7,310 nucleotides of DNA, taken from an uncultured Synergistales bacterium (GTDB lineage Bacteria > Synergistota > Synergistia > Synergistales > Aminobacteriaceae). The position numbers and the translations under genes were made by a program. Location of the stretch: positions 1-7,310 of the forward strand of contig CAJOEQ010000083.1 in the NCBI GenBank assembly GCA_905233515.1, given 5' to 3'. The notes beneath the pieces were generated by a model. That model was not told the DNA's origin. It saw only the letters and a list, made by a program, of their open reading frames with translations, and searched no databases. Shown here in pieces: positions 1-5,747 of this stretch (the first letter of the stretch is position 1; each line of letters begins with the position of its first letter).

Positions 1-850
1 TAAGTGCTCCGACAAAAATAGCTGCAATATAATAAAATATAGCGTAAATCATATAAGCAAAGTTATACGCTGATAAAATCGCACTTATTCCCATTTGATT
101 ATAAGAATTCCCGAGTCCCCTAAAAAGCGTCAATTTCATAGCAATAAAGCAAACTCCGAACGCCGCAATAAATGCCAGTAATAAATAAAATCGCTTTCTC
201 TCGTAAAAATTTTTGCTGCTCATCACAAATTTATTTATGACCGGATAAATTATCTCGTATGCTATACCAGCAAGAATAAATGCAAGCGCGATTTCTTTAG
301 TGAGATAAGCATAATAACACAAAATGCCTTCAAAAATTGCAAGTATATAAGATTTCTTACGCTCATTCACCAGCCACAAATAAATAAATAATAAATATAA
401 CGGCCAGTAAAGAGTCTCGGACATATAAGTCATTGAATACATTATATCAGGCCATATTGCTGTGATAATCACGAGAAATAAACAAGATTTGCGGCCAAGT
501 TTTAACTCACCAGCAATTAAGCCGGCGAATATAACAGAGAGACTTATAATAATTATATTTGCCACTCCGATAATTTTGAGCCTCAATACTACATCACTAA
601 TTGCAAAAAATGGAGCAAGAACTAAAGAATAACCTATTTTCTGAAAAGTTGCAGGGAGGCCGCGTAATTCCAAACCATGACCGTTAAATATACTTCTGGC
701 AATGTCATAATATCTTAACTCATCAGGATAAATTCTAAGTGCACGGCTAAAATCAAATACTGTGAAATGCAGCAAAATATGTATAGCTATACACACAAGA
801 AAAGCTATAAAGATTTCCAAGAAATAAAATTTTTTTTGCTGATTAGTCAT
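1..850 (-). CDS. ArnT/PMT-like GT-C membrane glycosyltransferase, C-terminus beyond window
   Basis: My translation from the ATG at 850-848 stays open for 283 codons to the left edge, so the C-terminal part is missing. The protein is very hydrophobic, with about eight or nine likely membrane helices (roughly residues 10-31, 73-87, 92-114, 122-138, 146-162, 167-183, 185-205, 221-239, 262-282). Between helices 1 and 2 is a loop with YPDE (41-44) followed by a YYDIARSIFNGHG-type stretch (47-59). This is the acidic first-loop signature of GT-C enzymes of the ArnT/GT39 type, which transfer sugars from polyprenyl-phosphate donors on the outer face of the inner membrane. The start is supported by AAAGGAG at 866-860, nine bases upstream. 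The start overlaps the end of the GT2 gene by 8 bases (ATGACTAA), which suggests translational coupling. The acceptor and sugar cannot be told. The family call is fairly secure; the exact role is inference. Confidence 0.8.
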   Translation of the reverse strand, partial: MTNQQKKFYFLEIFIAFLVCIAIHILLHFTVFDFSRALRIYPDELRYYDIARSIFNGHGLELRGLPATFQKIGYSLVLAPFFAISDVVLRLKIIGVANIIIISLSVIFAGLIAGELKLGRKSCLFLVIITAIWPDIMYSMTYMSETLYWPLYLLFIYLWLVNERKKSYILAIFEGILCYYAYLTKEIALAFILAGIAYEIIYPVINKFVMSSKNFYERKRFYLLLAFIAAFGVCFIAMKLTLFRGLGNSYNQMGISAILSAYNFAYMIYAIFYYIAAIFVGAL

Positions 851-1790
851 AATAATTTGCTCCTTTCATGACAGGCCAGTTATTAATTTGCTGTAGTCTG
901 AATTCAAATTCCCGGCGTTCCTGTGATTTTATTGACTGCAAAATGACTCCCGCAAAAAATGAATTAATCGCCGCTAATATTCCAAATCCGCAAACAATCA
1001 AAGTCGGGAATCTCGCGACAAGTCCTGTTTTCATGTACTCATTAAATACAGGCACGAAAAATAATATAGACAATACAGCAAGAAACACGGCTATAATGCT
1101 AAAAAATTTCAACGGCTCATAATTGCAGAATAAATTAAAAATTGTGCGTAAAACTTTAATTCCATCGGGTATAGTTCTTAACTTTGAGACGCTGCCCTCG
1201 GGTCTGTCTCTGTACTGAATCGGAAAATTTTTCAGGCTCATATTTTTATCGACTGCGTGAATGGTCATTTCTGTCTCAATCTCGAAACCTTGCGATATAA
1301 CCGGAAAAGATTTCACAAAGCGATAACTCAAGGCTCTATAACCGGTCATTATGTCATGAATTTTCGCGTTGAAAATTTTATTAATTAGAGATTTCACGAG
1401 ATTATTTCCGAAATTGTGAAAGAGTCTTTTATTCTGCGCTGAATAAGTCTCAGTCCTGTCGCCTATTACCATATCAATATTTTCATTCAAGACAAAATTA
1501 ATCATTTTATGCCCTGTATCAGCCGGGTAAGTATCATCGCCGTCAATCATGATATAACTTTTTGCGTTAATTTCCTGAAACATTCTGCGAATAACGTTGC
1601 CCTTTCCTTGCATGGGTTCGCGCCTGACTATTGCTCCGGCATCGAAAGCTATCTCGCTTGTATTGTCAGTTGAGTTATTATCATAGACATAAATTTTTGC
1701 TTCGGGTATAGCTGCCTGCCAGTCCTGAATAACTTTTTTGATGGTGAGTGCTTCATTATAACAAGGAATCAATATCGCTATATCATCCAT
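843..1790 (-). CDS. Family 2 glycosyltransferase, polyprenyl-phosphate sugar synthase type (DPM1/ArnC/GtrB-like)
   Basis: The 315-residue protein begins with a GT-A fold typical of GT2. It shows IPCYNE (8-13), a DNNSTDNT nucleotide-sugar loop (37-44), a QGKG motif (61-64), the DGDD metal/nucleotide-binding DXD motif (83-86) and a TGYRALS acceptor-side motif (149-155). Two hydrophobic segments near residues 227-248 and 262-286 look like the pair of C-terminal membrane helices found in GtrB/DPM1 relatives. Such enzymes transfer a sugar from a nucleotide donor to undecaprenyl or another polyprenyl phosphate at the cytoplasmic face. The neighbouring GT-C gene starts inside its last codons, matching a donor-maker plus transferase pair. 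The start at 1790 has AGGGG 7 bases upstream (1802-1798). The sugar cannot be deduced; glucose, mannose or an aminosugar are all possible. Confidence 0.88.
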   Translation of the reverse strand: MDDIAILIPCYNEALTIKKVIQDWQAAIPEAKIYVYDNNSTDNTSEIAFDAGAIVRREPMQGKGNVIRRMFQEINAKSYIMIDGDDTYPADTGHKMINFVLNENIDMVIGDRTETYSAQNKRLFHNFGNNLVKSLINKIFNAKIHDIMTGYRALSYRFVKSFPVISQGFEIETEMTIHAVDKNMSLKNFPIQYRDRPEGSVSKLRTIPDGIKVLRTIFNLFCNYEPLKFFSIIAVFLAVLSILFFVPVFNEYMKTGLVARFPTLIVCGFGILAAINSFFAGVILQSIKSQERREFEFRLQQINNWPVMKGANYYD

Positions 1791-1833
1791 GTTAAAGCCC
1801 CTGATTTCGTGATTTGATTAGAGAATAATATTA

Positions 1834-1880
1834 GCGAACTGCGAACTGCGAACTGCGAACTGCGAACTGCGAACTGCGAA
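1834..1880. repeat. Heptanucleotide tandem repeat, (GCGAACT) x 6.7
   Basis: Six perfect consecutive GCGAACT units (1834-1875) are followed by a partial GCGAA (1876-1880), 47 bases with no mismatch. The array starts at the base next to the -10 hexamer of the minus-strand promoter and ends 43 bases before the glycosyltransferase start codon. It would therefore lie in the initially transcribed region and 5' UTR. Perfect short tandem repeats like this are prone to slipped-strand changes in copy number. No stop codon arises within the array in any of the six frames. Confidence 0.97.
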
Positions 1881-1910
1881 ATTATACGCACATTTTTGCA
1901 ATTCTGTCAA
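1881..1910 (-). promoter_or_regulatory. Consensus sigma70 promoter for the glycosyltransferase pair
   Basis: On the minus strand TTGACA (1910-1905) is separated by 18 bases from TATAAT (1886-1881). Both hexamers match the sigma70 consensus perfectly, and the flanking upstream DNA is AT-rich. The predicted start of transcription, about 7 bases past the -10, falls near 1874 inside the heptamer repeat, giving a leader of about 84 nt. It reads away from pckA, so the 267-base gap 1791-2057 is a divergent promoter region. Confidence 0.8.
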
Positions 1911-1999
1911 CCTCCTAATTTAGTATATTTTAGATTTCAAGTATTATAACATAACAAAATATTTTAGCGTATAAATAATCAAAGCAAATTCTCAATTAA

Positions 2000-2008
2000 T
2001 GCTATAAT
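2000..2008 (+). promoter_or_regulatory. Extended -10 promoter for pckA
   Basis: TGCTATAAT (2000-2008) is a perfect extended -10 element (TGn plus TATAAT), 49 bases before the pckA ATG. The region 17 bases upstream (around 1980-1985) does not resemble TTGACA, so the extended TG probably compensates. Predicted start of transcription is near 2015. Confidence 0.6.
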
Positions 2009-2057
2009 TAGCGCGAAAACCTGAAATTATTTATCAGAAAGGGGAAAAATTTTTTAC

Positions 2058-3716
2058 ATGTCAACAATCGGATATTATGATCCTGAAAATTTCAAGAAAG
2101 TATATCATGCACAGCCACGCACGACTATTGAAACACTTTTTTACGGAAATAACGTTCATCACGTTTTAGATCTCAAAGAGGCCTATAATCTCGCAAAGAA
2201 TTCACCCGGCACAATCGAATTAACCGGAATGCCCGTTTATAAGCCCACTGAGCAGGAATTACCGATGGACGCAAATGTATTATTATTCAACGACGGCGCA
2301 ATTTTCGGACGTACAGCAGCAGCCCGCAGAATAGTAGGCTATCCTGATGTAGACGTTGCTAAATACTGCAAAATTATTCGTGAGGCAGTCTATAACATGC
2401 GCTACAAGAAATTATATCAAGCTGATGCATATGTAGGACTTGACGAAGATTTTATGACGAGCGCACATATTATTTTGCCTGAAGGTTACGAGAATAATTT
2501 GTATAACTGGATGATTAATTTCCAGTACGCAAATGAAGCCTACAAGCCCAGATACGAGAAATCACGCAGAATTTCAGATCATGACGGAGATATTTTCTTT
2601 GTAGCAGATCCCGACTGGTCGCACCCTGACTTCCCGCTCGGACTTGCTTTCTTCTCACCTGAAGAGAACTGCGCGATAGTTTTAGGACTCCGATATTTCG
2701 GCGAATTGAAAAAAGGTACTCTTACACTTGCATGGGGTATCGCAGCTAGAAACGGTTACGCTTCATGCCACGGCGGACTCAAGAGATATACACTCAAAGA
2801 CGGCAGCAACAAAAAATATGTCTTGGCCGCATTCGGTTTATCAGGCTCAGGGAAGTCAACGATTACTCACGCAAAACACGACGGCAAATATGACGTTATG
2901 GTCTTGCATGATGATGCATTTGTAGTAAACGTTAAAGATAAATACGCAATTGCTTTAGAGCCGACATATTTTGACAAAGTAGCAGATTACCCGATCGGCT
3001 GCCCTGATAATAAATTCTTGCTTACGTTGCAGAATTGCGGCTGTGTGAAAGACGCTGACGGAAAATTAATCGCAGTTACTGAAGACGTTAGAAACGGAAA
3101 CGGACGCGCAATTAAATCACGTATGTGGTCGCCTAACAGAGTTGACAGAATTGATGAGCCTCTTAACGCTATTTTCTGGCTTATGAGAGATCCTACACTC
3201 CCGCCGGTTTTGAAACTTGAAGGCCCTTCGCTTGCTTCAGTATTAGGCGCGACTCTTGCAACAAAACGCACAAGCGCGGAAAACTTAGCACCCGGTGTAG
3301 ATCCTGACGCATTAGTTTGTGAACCCTATGCTAACCCGTTCAGAACATACCCGCTCGGAATGGATTACGAGAGATTCAAGCAGTTAATTTCTGACGGTGT
3401 AGACTGCTACATTTTGAATACCGGCAATTTCATGGGCAAAGCAGTCGGCAAAGAAAATACTTTGATGATAATCGAGAGAATCGTCGAGGGTAAAGCGAAC
3501 TGGGTACCGTTTGGAAAATTGAGCGGCATTAAGACAATGGAGATTCCCGGCTTTGACGCAGATTTAAGCAATGAAGAGTATCGCACTCAGCTTAAAAAAC
3601 GCTTCCAAGACAGATTAAACTTTATCAAGTCAAGAGAGACCGAGCGCGGCGGAATTGATAAACTCCCTGCAGATGCTGTTGAGGCAGTAGAAAAATTAAT
3701 AGCTGAAATCGGCTAA
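2058..3716 (+). CDS. pckA: ATP-dependent phosphoenolpyruvate carboxykinase, divergent subgroup
   Basis: The enzyme converts oxaloacetate and ATP to PEP, CO2 and ADP, or runs in reverse to fix CO2 in fermenting anaerobes. It is cytoplasmic. The 552-residue protein has the GELKKG metal/substrate motif (215-220, with K219 as the likely metal-ligand lysine), ASCH with H238 at the ligand histidine position, a P-loop GLSGSGKST (260-268) and the kinase-2 site LHDDAF (283-288). It also has RVDRID (361-366), ATKRTSAE (401-408; R404 likely equals the nucleotide-binding arginine) and ILNTG (452-456). The order matches E. coli PckA throughout. The substrate loop reads FGRTAAAR (83-90) where E. coli has GRSPKDK, and the P-loop second half is SGKST rather than TGKTT, so this is not a close relative. 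The start has GAAAGGGG (2037-2044) 13 bases upstream, a rather long spacing. It is monocistronic, ending at a terminator. Confidence 0.9.
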   Translation: MSTIGYYDPENFKKVYHAQPRTTIETLFYGNNVHHVLDLKEAYNLAKNSPGTIELTGMPVYKPTEQELPMDANVLLFNDGAIFGRTAAARRIVGYPDVDVAKYCKIIREAVYNMRYKKLYQADAYVGLDEDFMTSAHIILPEGYENNLYNWMINFQYANEAYKPRYEKSRRISDHDGDIFFVADPDWSHPDFPLGLAFFSPEENCAIVLGLRYFGELKKGTLTLAWGIAARNGYASCHGGLKRYTLKDGSNKKYVLAAFGLSGSGKSTITHAKHDGKYDVMVLHDDAFVVNVKDKYAIALEPTYFDKVADYPIGCPDNKFLLTLQNCGCVKDADGKLIAVTEDVRNGNGRAIKSRMWSPNRVDRIDEPLNAIFWLMRDPTLPPVLKLEGPSLASVLGATLATKRTSAENLAPGVDPDALVCEPYANPFRTYPLGMDYERFKQLISDGVDCYILNTGNFMGKAVGKENTLMIIERIVEGKANWVPFGKLSGIKTMEIPGFDADLSNEEYRTQLKKRFQDRLNFIKSRETERGGIDKLPADAVEAVEKLIAEIG

Positions 3717-3739
3717 ATCTTGAATGAGAAAATTTTTTT

Positions 3740-3770
3740 AGCGGTGTCATAATGGCATCGCTATTTTTTT
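3740..3770 (+). terminator. Intrinsic terminator of pckA
   Basis: A 9-bp stem, AGCGGTGTC (3740-3748) with GGCATCGCT (3754-3762), contains two G-T wobbles, a 5-base loop ATAAT, and is followed by A plus seven T (3763-3770). It lies 24 bases after the pckA stop, in the position expected for rho-independent termination. Confidence 0.88.
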
Positions 3771-3797
3771 GCGCGTTTAATGAATATAAGCTATAAT
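3769..3797 (+). promoter_or_regulatory. Probable promoter of the metNIQ operon
   Basis: A perfect TATAAT (3792-3797) has TTGCGC (3769-3774, three of six consensus bases) exactly 17 bases upstream. The -35 overlaps the last two T of the pckA terminator. Predicted start of transcription is near A3804, giving a leader of roughly 183 nt before metN. The -10 is convincing, the -35 weak. Confidence 0.55.
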
Positions 3798-3820
3798 TTT
3801 CGCATTATGAGAACAGGAAA

Positions 3821-3908
3821 ATTTTTTGCGAATGAATTTATATTTATTATTAACGGCATGATGTGTGAATGTATTATTCTCACATAGTCCGTGCTGTTCG
3901 CTGAAAAT
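3821..3908 (+). promoter_or_regulatory. Structured 5' leader of metNIQ, candidate cis-regulatory RNA
   Basis: Several nested helices can be drawn. An outer helix pairs 3821-3832 with 3897-3908 (about 11 pairs, one T-T mismatch, one wobble). Inside lies a 19-base AT-rich unpaired 5' strand. A second helix pairs AACGGCATG (3852-3860) with CGTGCTGTT (3890-3898), 9 bp with two wobbles. After an asymmetric A/GTC internal loop comes a third helix, TGTGTGA (3862-3868) with TCACATA (3880-3886), 7 bp, capped by an 11-base loop. Helices one and two compete for T3897-T3898. I find no SAM-I core, T-box sequence or other methionine-riboswitch signature by eye. The structure is seen in the sequence; the regulatory role is inferred from its position upstream of an attenuator-like hairpin. 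Confidence 0.45.
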
Positions 3909-3919
3909 AAAATTTTATC

Positions 3920-3958
3920 GCGGGGAGTACGTGAATAAATTAGCGGCTTCCCGTTTTT
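3920..3958 (+). terminator. Attenuator-like hairpin upstream of metN
   Basis: GCGGGGAG (3920-3927) can pair with CTTCCCGT (3947-3954), 8 bp including two G-T wobbles, with a 19-base loop and a run of five T (3954-3958) followed by more AT-rich sequence. It lies between the promoter and the Shine-Dalgarno of metN, so it would act as a conditional terminator rather than end a gene. CGCGG (3919-3923) could alternatively pair with CCGTG (3889-3893) of the upstream structure, a possible switch. The large loop makes it weaker than the pckA terminator. Confidence 0.45.
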
Positions 3959-3968
3959 ATATTATTTT

Positions 3969-3975
3969 AGGAGGG
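3969..3975 (+). promoter_or_regulatory. Strong ribosome binding site deciding the metN TTG start
   Basis: AGGAGGG lies 11 bases before the TTG at 3987. A TAA stop directly precedes that TTG in frame (3984-3986), so no upstream start is possible. The N-terminus MIELENIV fits the family, which fixes TTG as the initiation codon. Confidence 0.8.
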
Positions 3976-3986
3976 AATATTTATAA

Positions 3987-5027
3987 TTGATTGAGCTTGA
4001 AAATATTGTTAAAAATTTTAATTCTGACAAGAATAATAAAGCAATTCACGCTGTCAATGATGTATCACTCACAATAAACGACGGCGAAATTTACGGGATT
4101 ATAGGCTTCTCAGGTGCAGGAAAATCGACTCTAGTACGCTGCATAAATTTGCTTGAACGACCTGACTCCGGCCATGTTAGAATCGACGGTGTAGAAATGA
4201 CCGAATTAAAGCCTCATGATCTCTACAAAGCTCGTACTAAAATCGGAATGATTTTCCAACAATTTAATTTAATGCCGTCCCGCACAGTCTTTCAAAATGT
4301 AGCTTATCCGTTAAAAGGCATGACCCGCGATGAAGTAAGAAAACGCGTTCAATCATTGTTAAAGCTCGTAGAAATTTCCGATAAAGAAAACGCTTATCCG
4401 TCGGAATTGTCAGGAGGTCAGAAACAACGAGTCGCAATCGCCCGCGCCCTAGCAAATGACCCGAAAATTTTATTATGTGATGAGGCAACAAGCGCGCTAG
4501 ATCCTCAAACAACGGGATCAATTCTGCAATTACTCAAGGATTTAAATAAAATGCTCGGCCTCACAATCGTAGTAATTACTCATGAAATGGAAGTAGTAAA
4601 GAATATTTGCCGAAAAGCCGCAGTAATGGACGCTGGCAGAATTATAGAGTCCGGCGATGTATTTACAATTTTCTCAAATCCTCAGCATGAAGTAACTAAA
4701 AATTTTGTGCGTACGACTTCTAATTTGTCAAAAATTGAGGCCTTAATACGAGATGACTCGCCTATGGTCAAATTAAAACCGGGCGAATTAATGGCGCGTC
4801 TTGTATATGTTCATGCTGATGTGTCAGAGCCGTTAATTTCTTATGCGTCGCGAGCTTTTGACATTGAGATAAATATAATTCTCGCTGATGTTGAAATTGT
4901 TGCCGGCTCAATGGTAGGCGGGACTGTAGTAATATTCAACGGTGAACGCGAGAAAATTAATCGCGCAATTGACTACTACAAAAGCAAAAATATACGTGTC
5001 GAGGTGATTCAAGATGCAGGAGCTTAA
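3987..5027 (+). CDS. metN: Methionine-type ABC importer ATP-binding subunit with NIL domain
   Basis: The 346-residue ATPase powers uptake by the MetNIQ complex on the cytoplasmic side of the inner membrane. It shows Walker A GFSGAGKST (40-48), Q-loop glutamine at 91, the ABC signature LSGGQKQR (141-148), Walker B ILLCDEAT (161-168), the D-loop SALD and H-loop histidine 199. Residues from about 265 to 342 form the NIL domain, which in E. coli MetN binds methionine and shuts the transporter when the cell is replete. Full length for the family (E. coli 343). The start is TTG (see the site at 3969-3975). The last 14 bases overlap metI, so the two are translationally coupled. NIL-type MetN proteins usually serve D/L-methionine, so the substrate class is likely, though not proven by sequence. 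Confidence 0.93.
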   Translation: MIELENIVKNFNSDKNNKAIHAVNDVSLTINDGEIYGIIGFSGAGKSTLVRCINLLERPDSGHVRIDGVEMTELKPHDLYKARTKIGMIFQQFNLMPSRTVFQNVAYPLKGMTRDEVRKRVQSLLKLVEISDKENAYPSELSGGQKQRVAIARALANDPKILLCDEATSALDPQTTGSILQLLKDLNKMLGLTIVVITHEMEVVKNICRKAAVMDAGRIIESGDVFTIFSNPQHEVTKNFVRTTSNLSKIEALIRDDSPMVKLKPGELMARLVYVHADVSEPLISYASRAFDIEINIILADVEIVAGSMVGGTVVIFNGEREKINRAIDYYKSKNIRVEVIQDAGA

Positions 5028-5667
5028 TAATTTATTGCCTAATTTAATGCGCCGTTTACCGGAATTCTGGAAGGCCTGCGGAGATACTCTTTTAATGGAA
5101 GTATGGGCGGGCAGTATTTGTTATGTCTTAGGCTTGATATTCGGCATAATCTTAACAGTTACTAAGCCCGGCGGCATAATGGAAAATCGTCCGGTCTATC
5201 AAGTTCTAGACAAAATTATAAATTTATTTAGGTCAATCCCATTTATTATATTGCTGACAGCTTTAATGCCTGCTATTTATGTGAGAGGCGTTATAGTGCC
5301 TTTAGTTTTCGGAGCGACTCCGTTTTTTTCTCGACAAATTGAAAGCGCACTAGCTCAGACTGACAAGGGACTAATTGAGGCGGCTTTATCAATGGGATCA
5401 AGTCCGTTCGAGGTAATTTTTAGAGTTTATTTGCGTGAAAGTCTTGCGCCCATAATCCGAGCAATTACTATAACGGCTATTAGCTTGCTTGGCTTAACTG
5501 CAATGGCCGGAGCTGTAGGAGCTGGAGGACTGGGAGATTTCGCGATTCGTTACGGTCATGATAGAAACATGATAGATATTACTTGGGTTACTGTTATTGT
5601 ATTAGTCTTAGGAGTGAGTCTAGTTCAGTGGCTCGGAGAATTTTTTGCGCGGAAAAATACGCATTAA
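5014..5667 (+). CDS. metI: Methionine-type ABC importer permease
   Basis: The 217-residue inner-membrane protein forms the transport channel as a dimer with MetN. It shows the family's FRSIPFIILL segment (72-81), the coupling-helix EAA motif from EAALSMG (122-128) through FRVYL (136-140), and MAGAVGAGGLGD (164-175) followed by IRYG. Membrane helices are likely near 27-50, 74-89, 92-108, 148-172 and 189-212. The start overlaps metN by 14 bases and has its own GAGGTGAT (5002-5009). Compared with my recall of E. coli MetI, the stretch between SIPF and VPL is about 8 residues shorter and lacks the VGTSIG-type motif, a mild divergence. The other family signatures are intact. Confidence 0.92.
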   Translation: MQELNNLLPNLMRRLPEFWKACGDTLLMEVWAGSICYVLGLIFGIILTVTKPGGIMENRPVYQVLDKIINLFRSIPFIILLTALMPAIYVRGVIVPLVFGATPFFSRQIESALAQTDKGLIEAALSMGSSPFEVIFRVYLRESLAPIIRAITITAISLLGLTAMAGAVGAGGLGDFAIRYGHDRNMIDITWVTVIVLVLGVSLVQWLGEFFARKNTH

Positions 5668-5679
5668 TTATAAACATAT

Positions 5680-5698
5680 CGAGATATATAATTTCTCG
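5680..5698 (+). other. Small AT-rich hairpin and TATAAT in the metI-metQ gap
   Basis: In the 80-base gap between metI and metQ, CGAGA (5680-5684) pairs with TCTCG (5694-5698), extended by two inner A-T pairs past a T-T mismatch. The loop contains TATAAT (5687-5692). TTAATT (5664-5669) lies 17 bases upstream of that hexamer, a poor -35. This could be an mRNA stability or processing hairpin, or a weak internal promoter raising metQ relative to metNI. There is no T-run, so it is not a terminator. Confidence 0.25.
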
Positions 5699-5730
5699 TG
5701 TGTTAATACAAGACTTTATTTTAAGTCAGA

Positions 5731-5737
5731 AAGGAAG
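5731..5737 (+). promoter_or_regulatory. Ribosome binding site deciding the metQ start
   Basis: AAGGAAG lies 10 bases before ATG 5748. The frame stays open 55 codons upstream to an ATG at 5583 inside metI, but that extension has no family resemblance and would bury the signal peptide. The start at 5748 is therefore chosen. Confidence 0.8.
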
Positions 5738-5747
5738 TTTATTTATT

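Noticed and set aside
868..1122. Plus-strand open frame of 84 codons opposite the GT2 gene, and similar short frames within pckA, metN, metQ and the deacetylase.
   Set aside because: They lie antisense or out of frame within clearly functional genes and have no recognisable motifs of their own.
1834..1880. CRISPR-like array.
   Set aside because: The unit is 7 bases and strictly contiguous, with no spacers.
1818..1901. A 27-codon minus-strand frame starting TTG 1901, nine bases after AGGAGG (1916-1911), running through the repeat with a heptapeptide-periodic SSQFAVR pattern.
   Set aside because: Its start lies between the -35 and -10 of a perfect promoter, so the mRNA from that promoter would lack it. 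The repeat unit has no stop in any frame, so an open frame there is automatic. It could be reconsidered if an upstream transcript is found.
3804..3986. SAM-I riboswitch or T-box upstream of metN.
   Set aside because: No SAM-I core, no conserved T-box sequence pairing with a tRNA acceptor end, and no Stem I specifier arrangement were recognisable by eye. A covariance search would be decisive.
5583..5747. N-terminal extension of metQ back into metI (55 extra residues).
   Set aside because: It overlaps metI in another frame, shows no family similarity, and the ATG at 5748 has a good ribosome site and begins a proper signal peptide.
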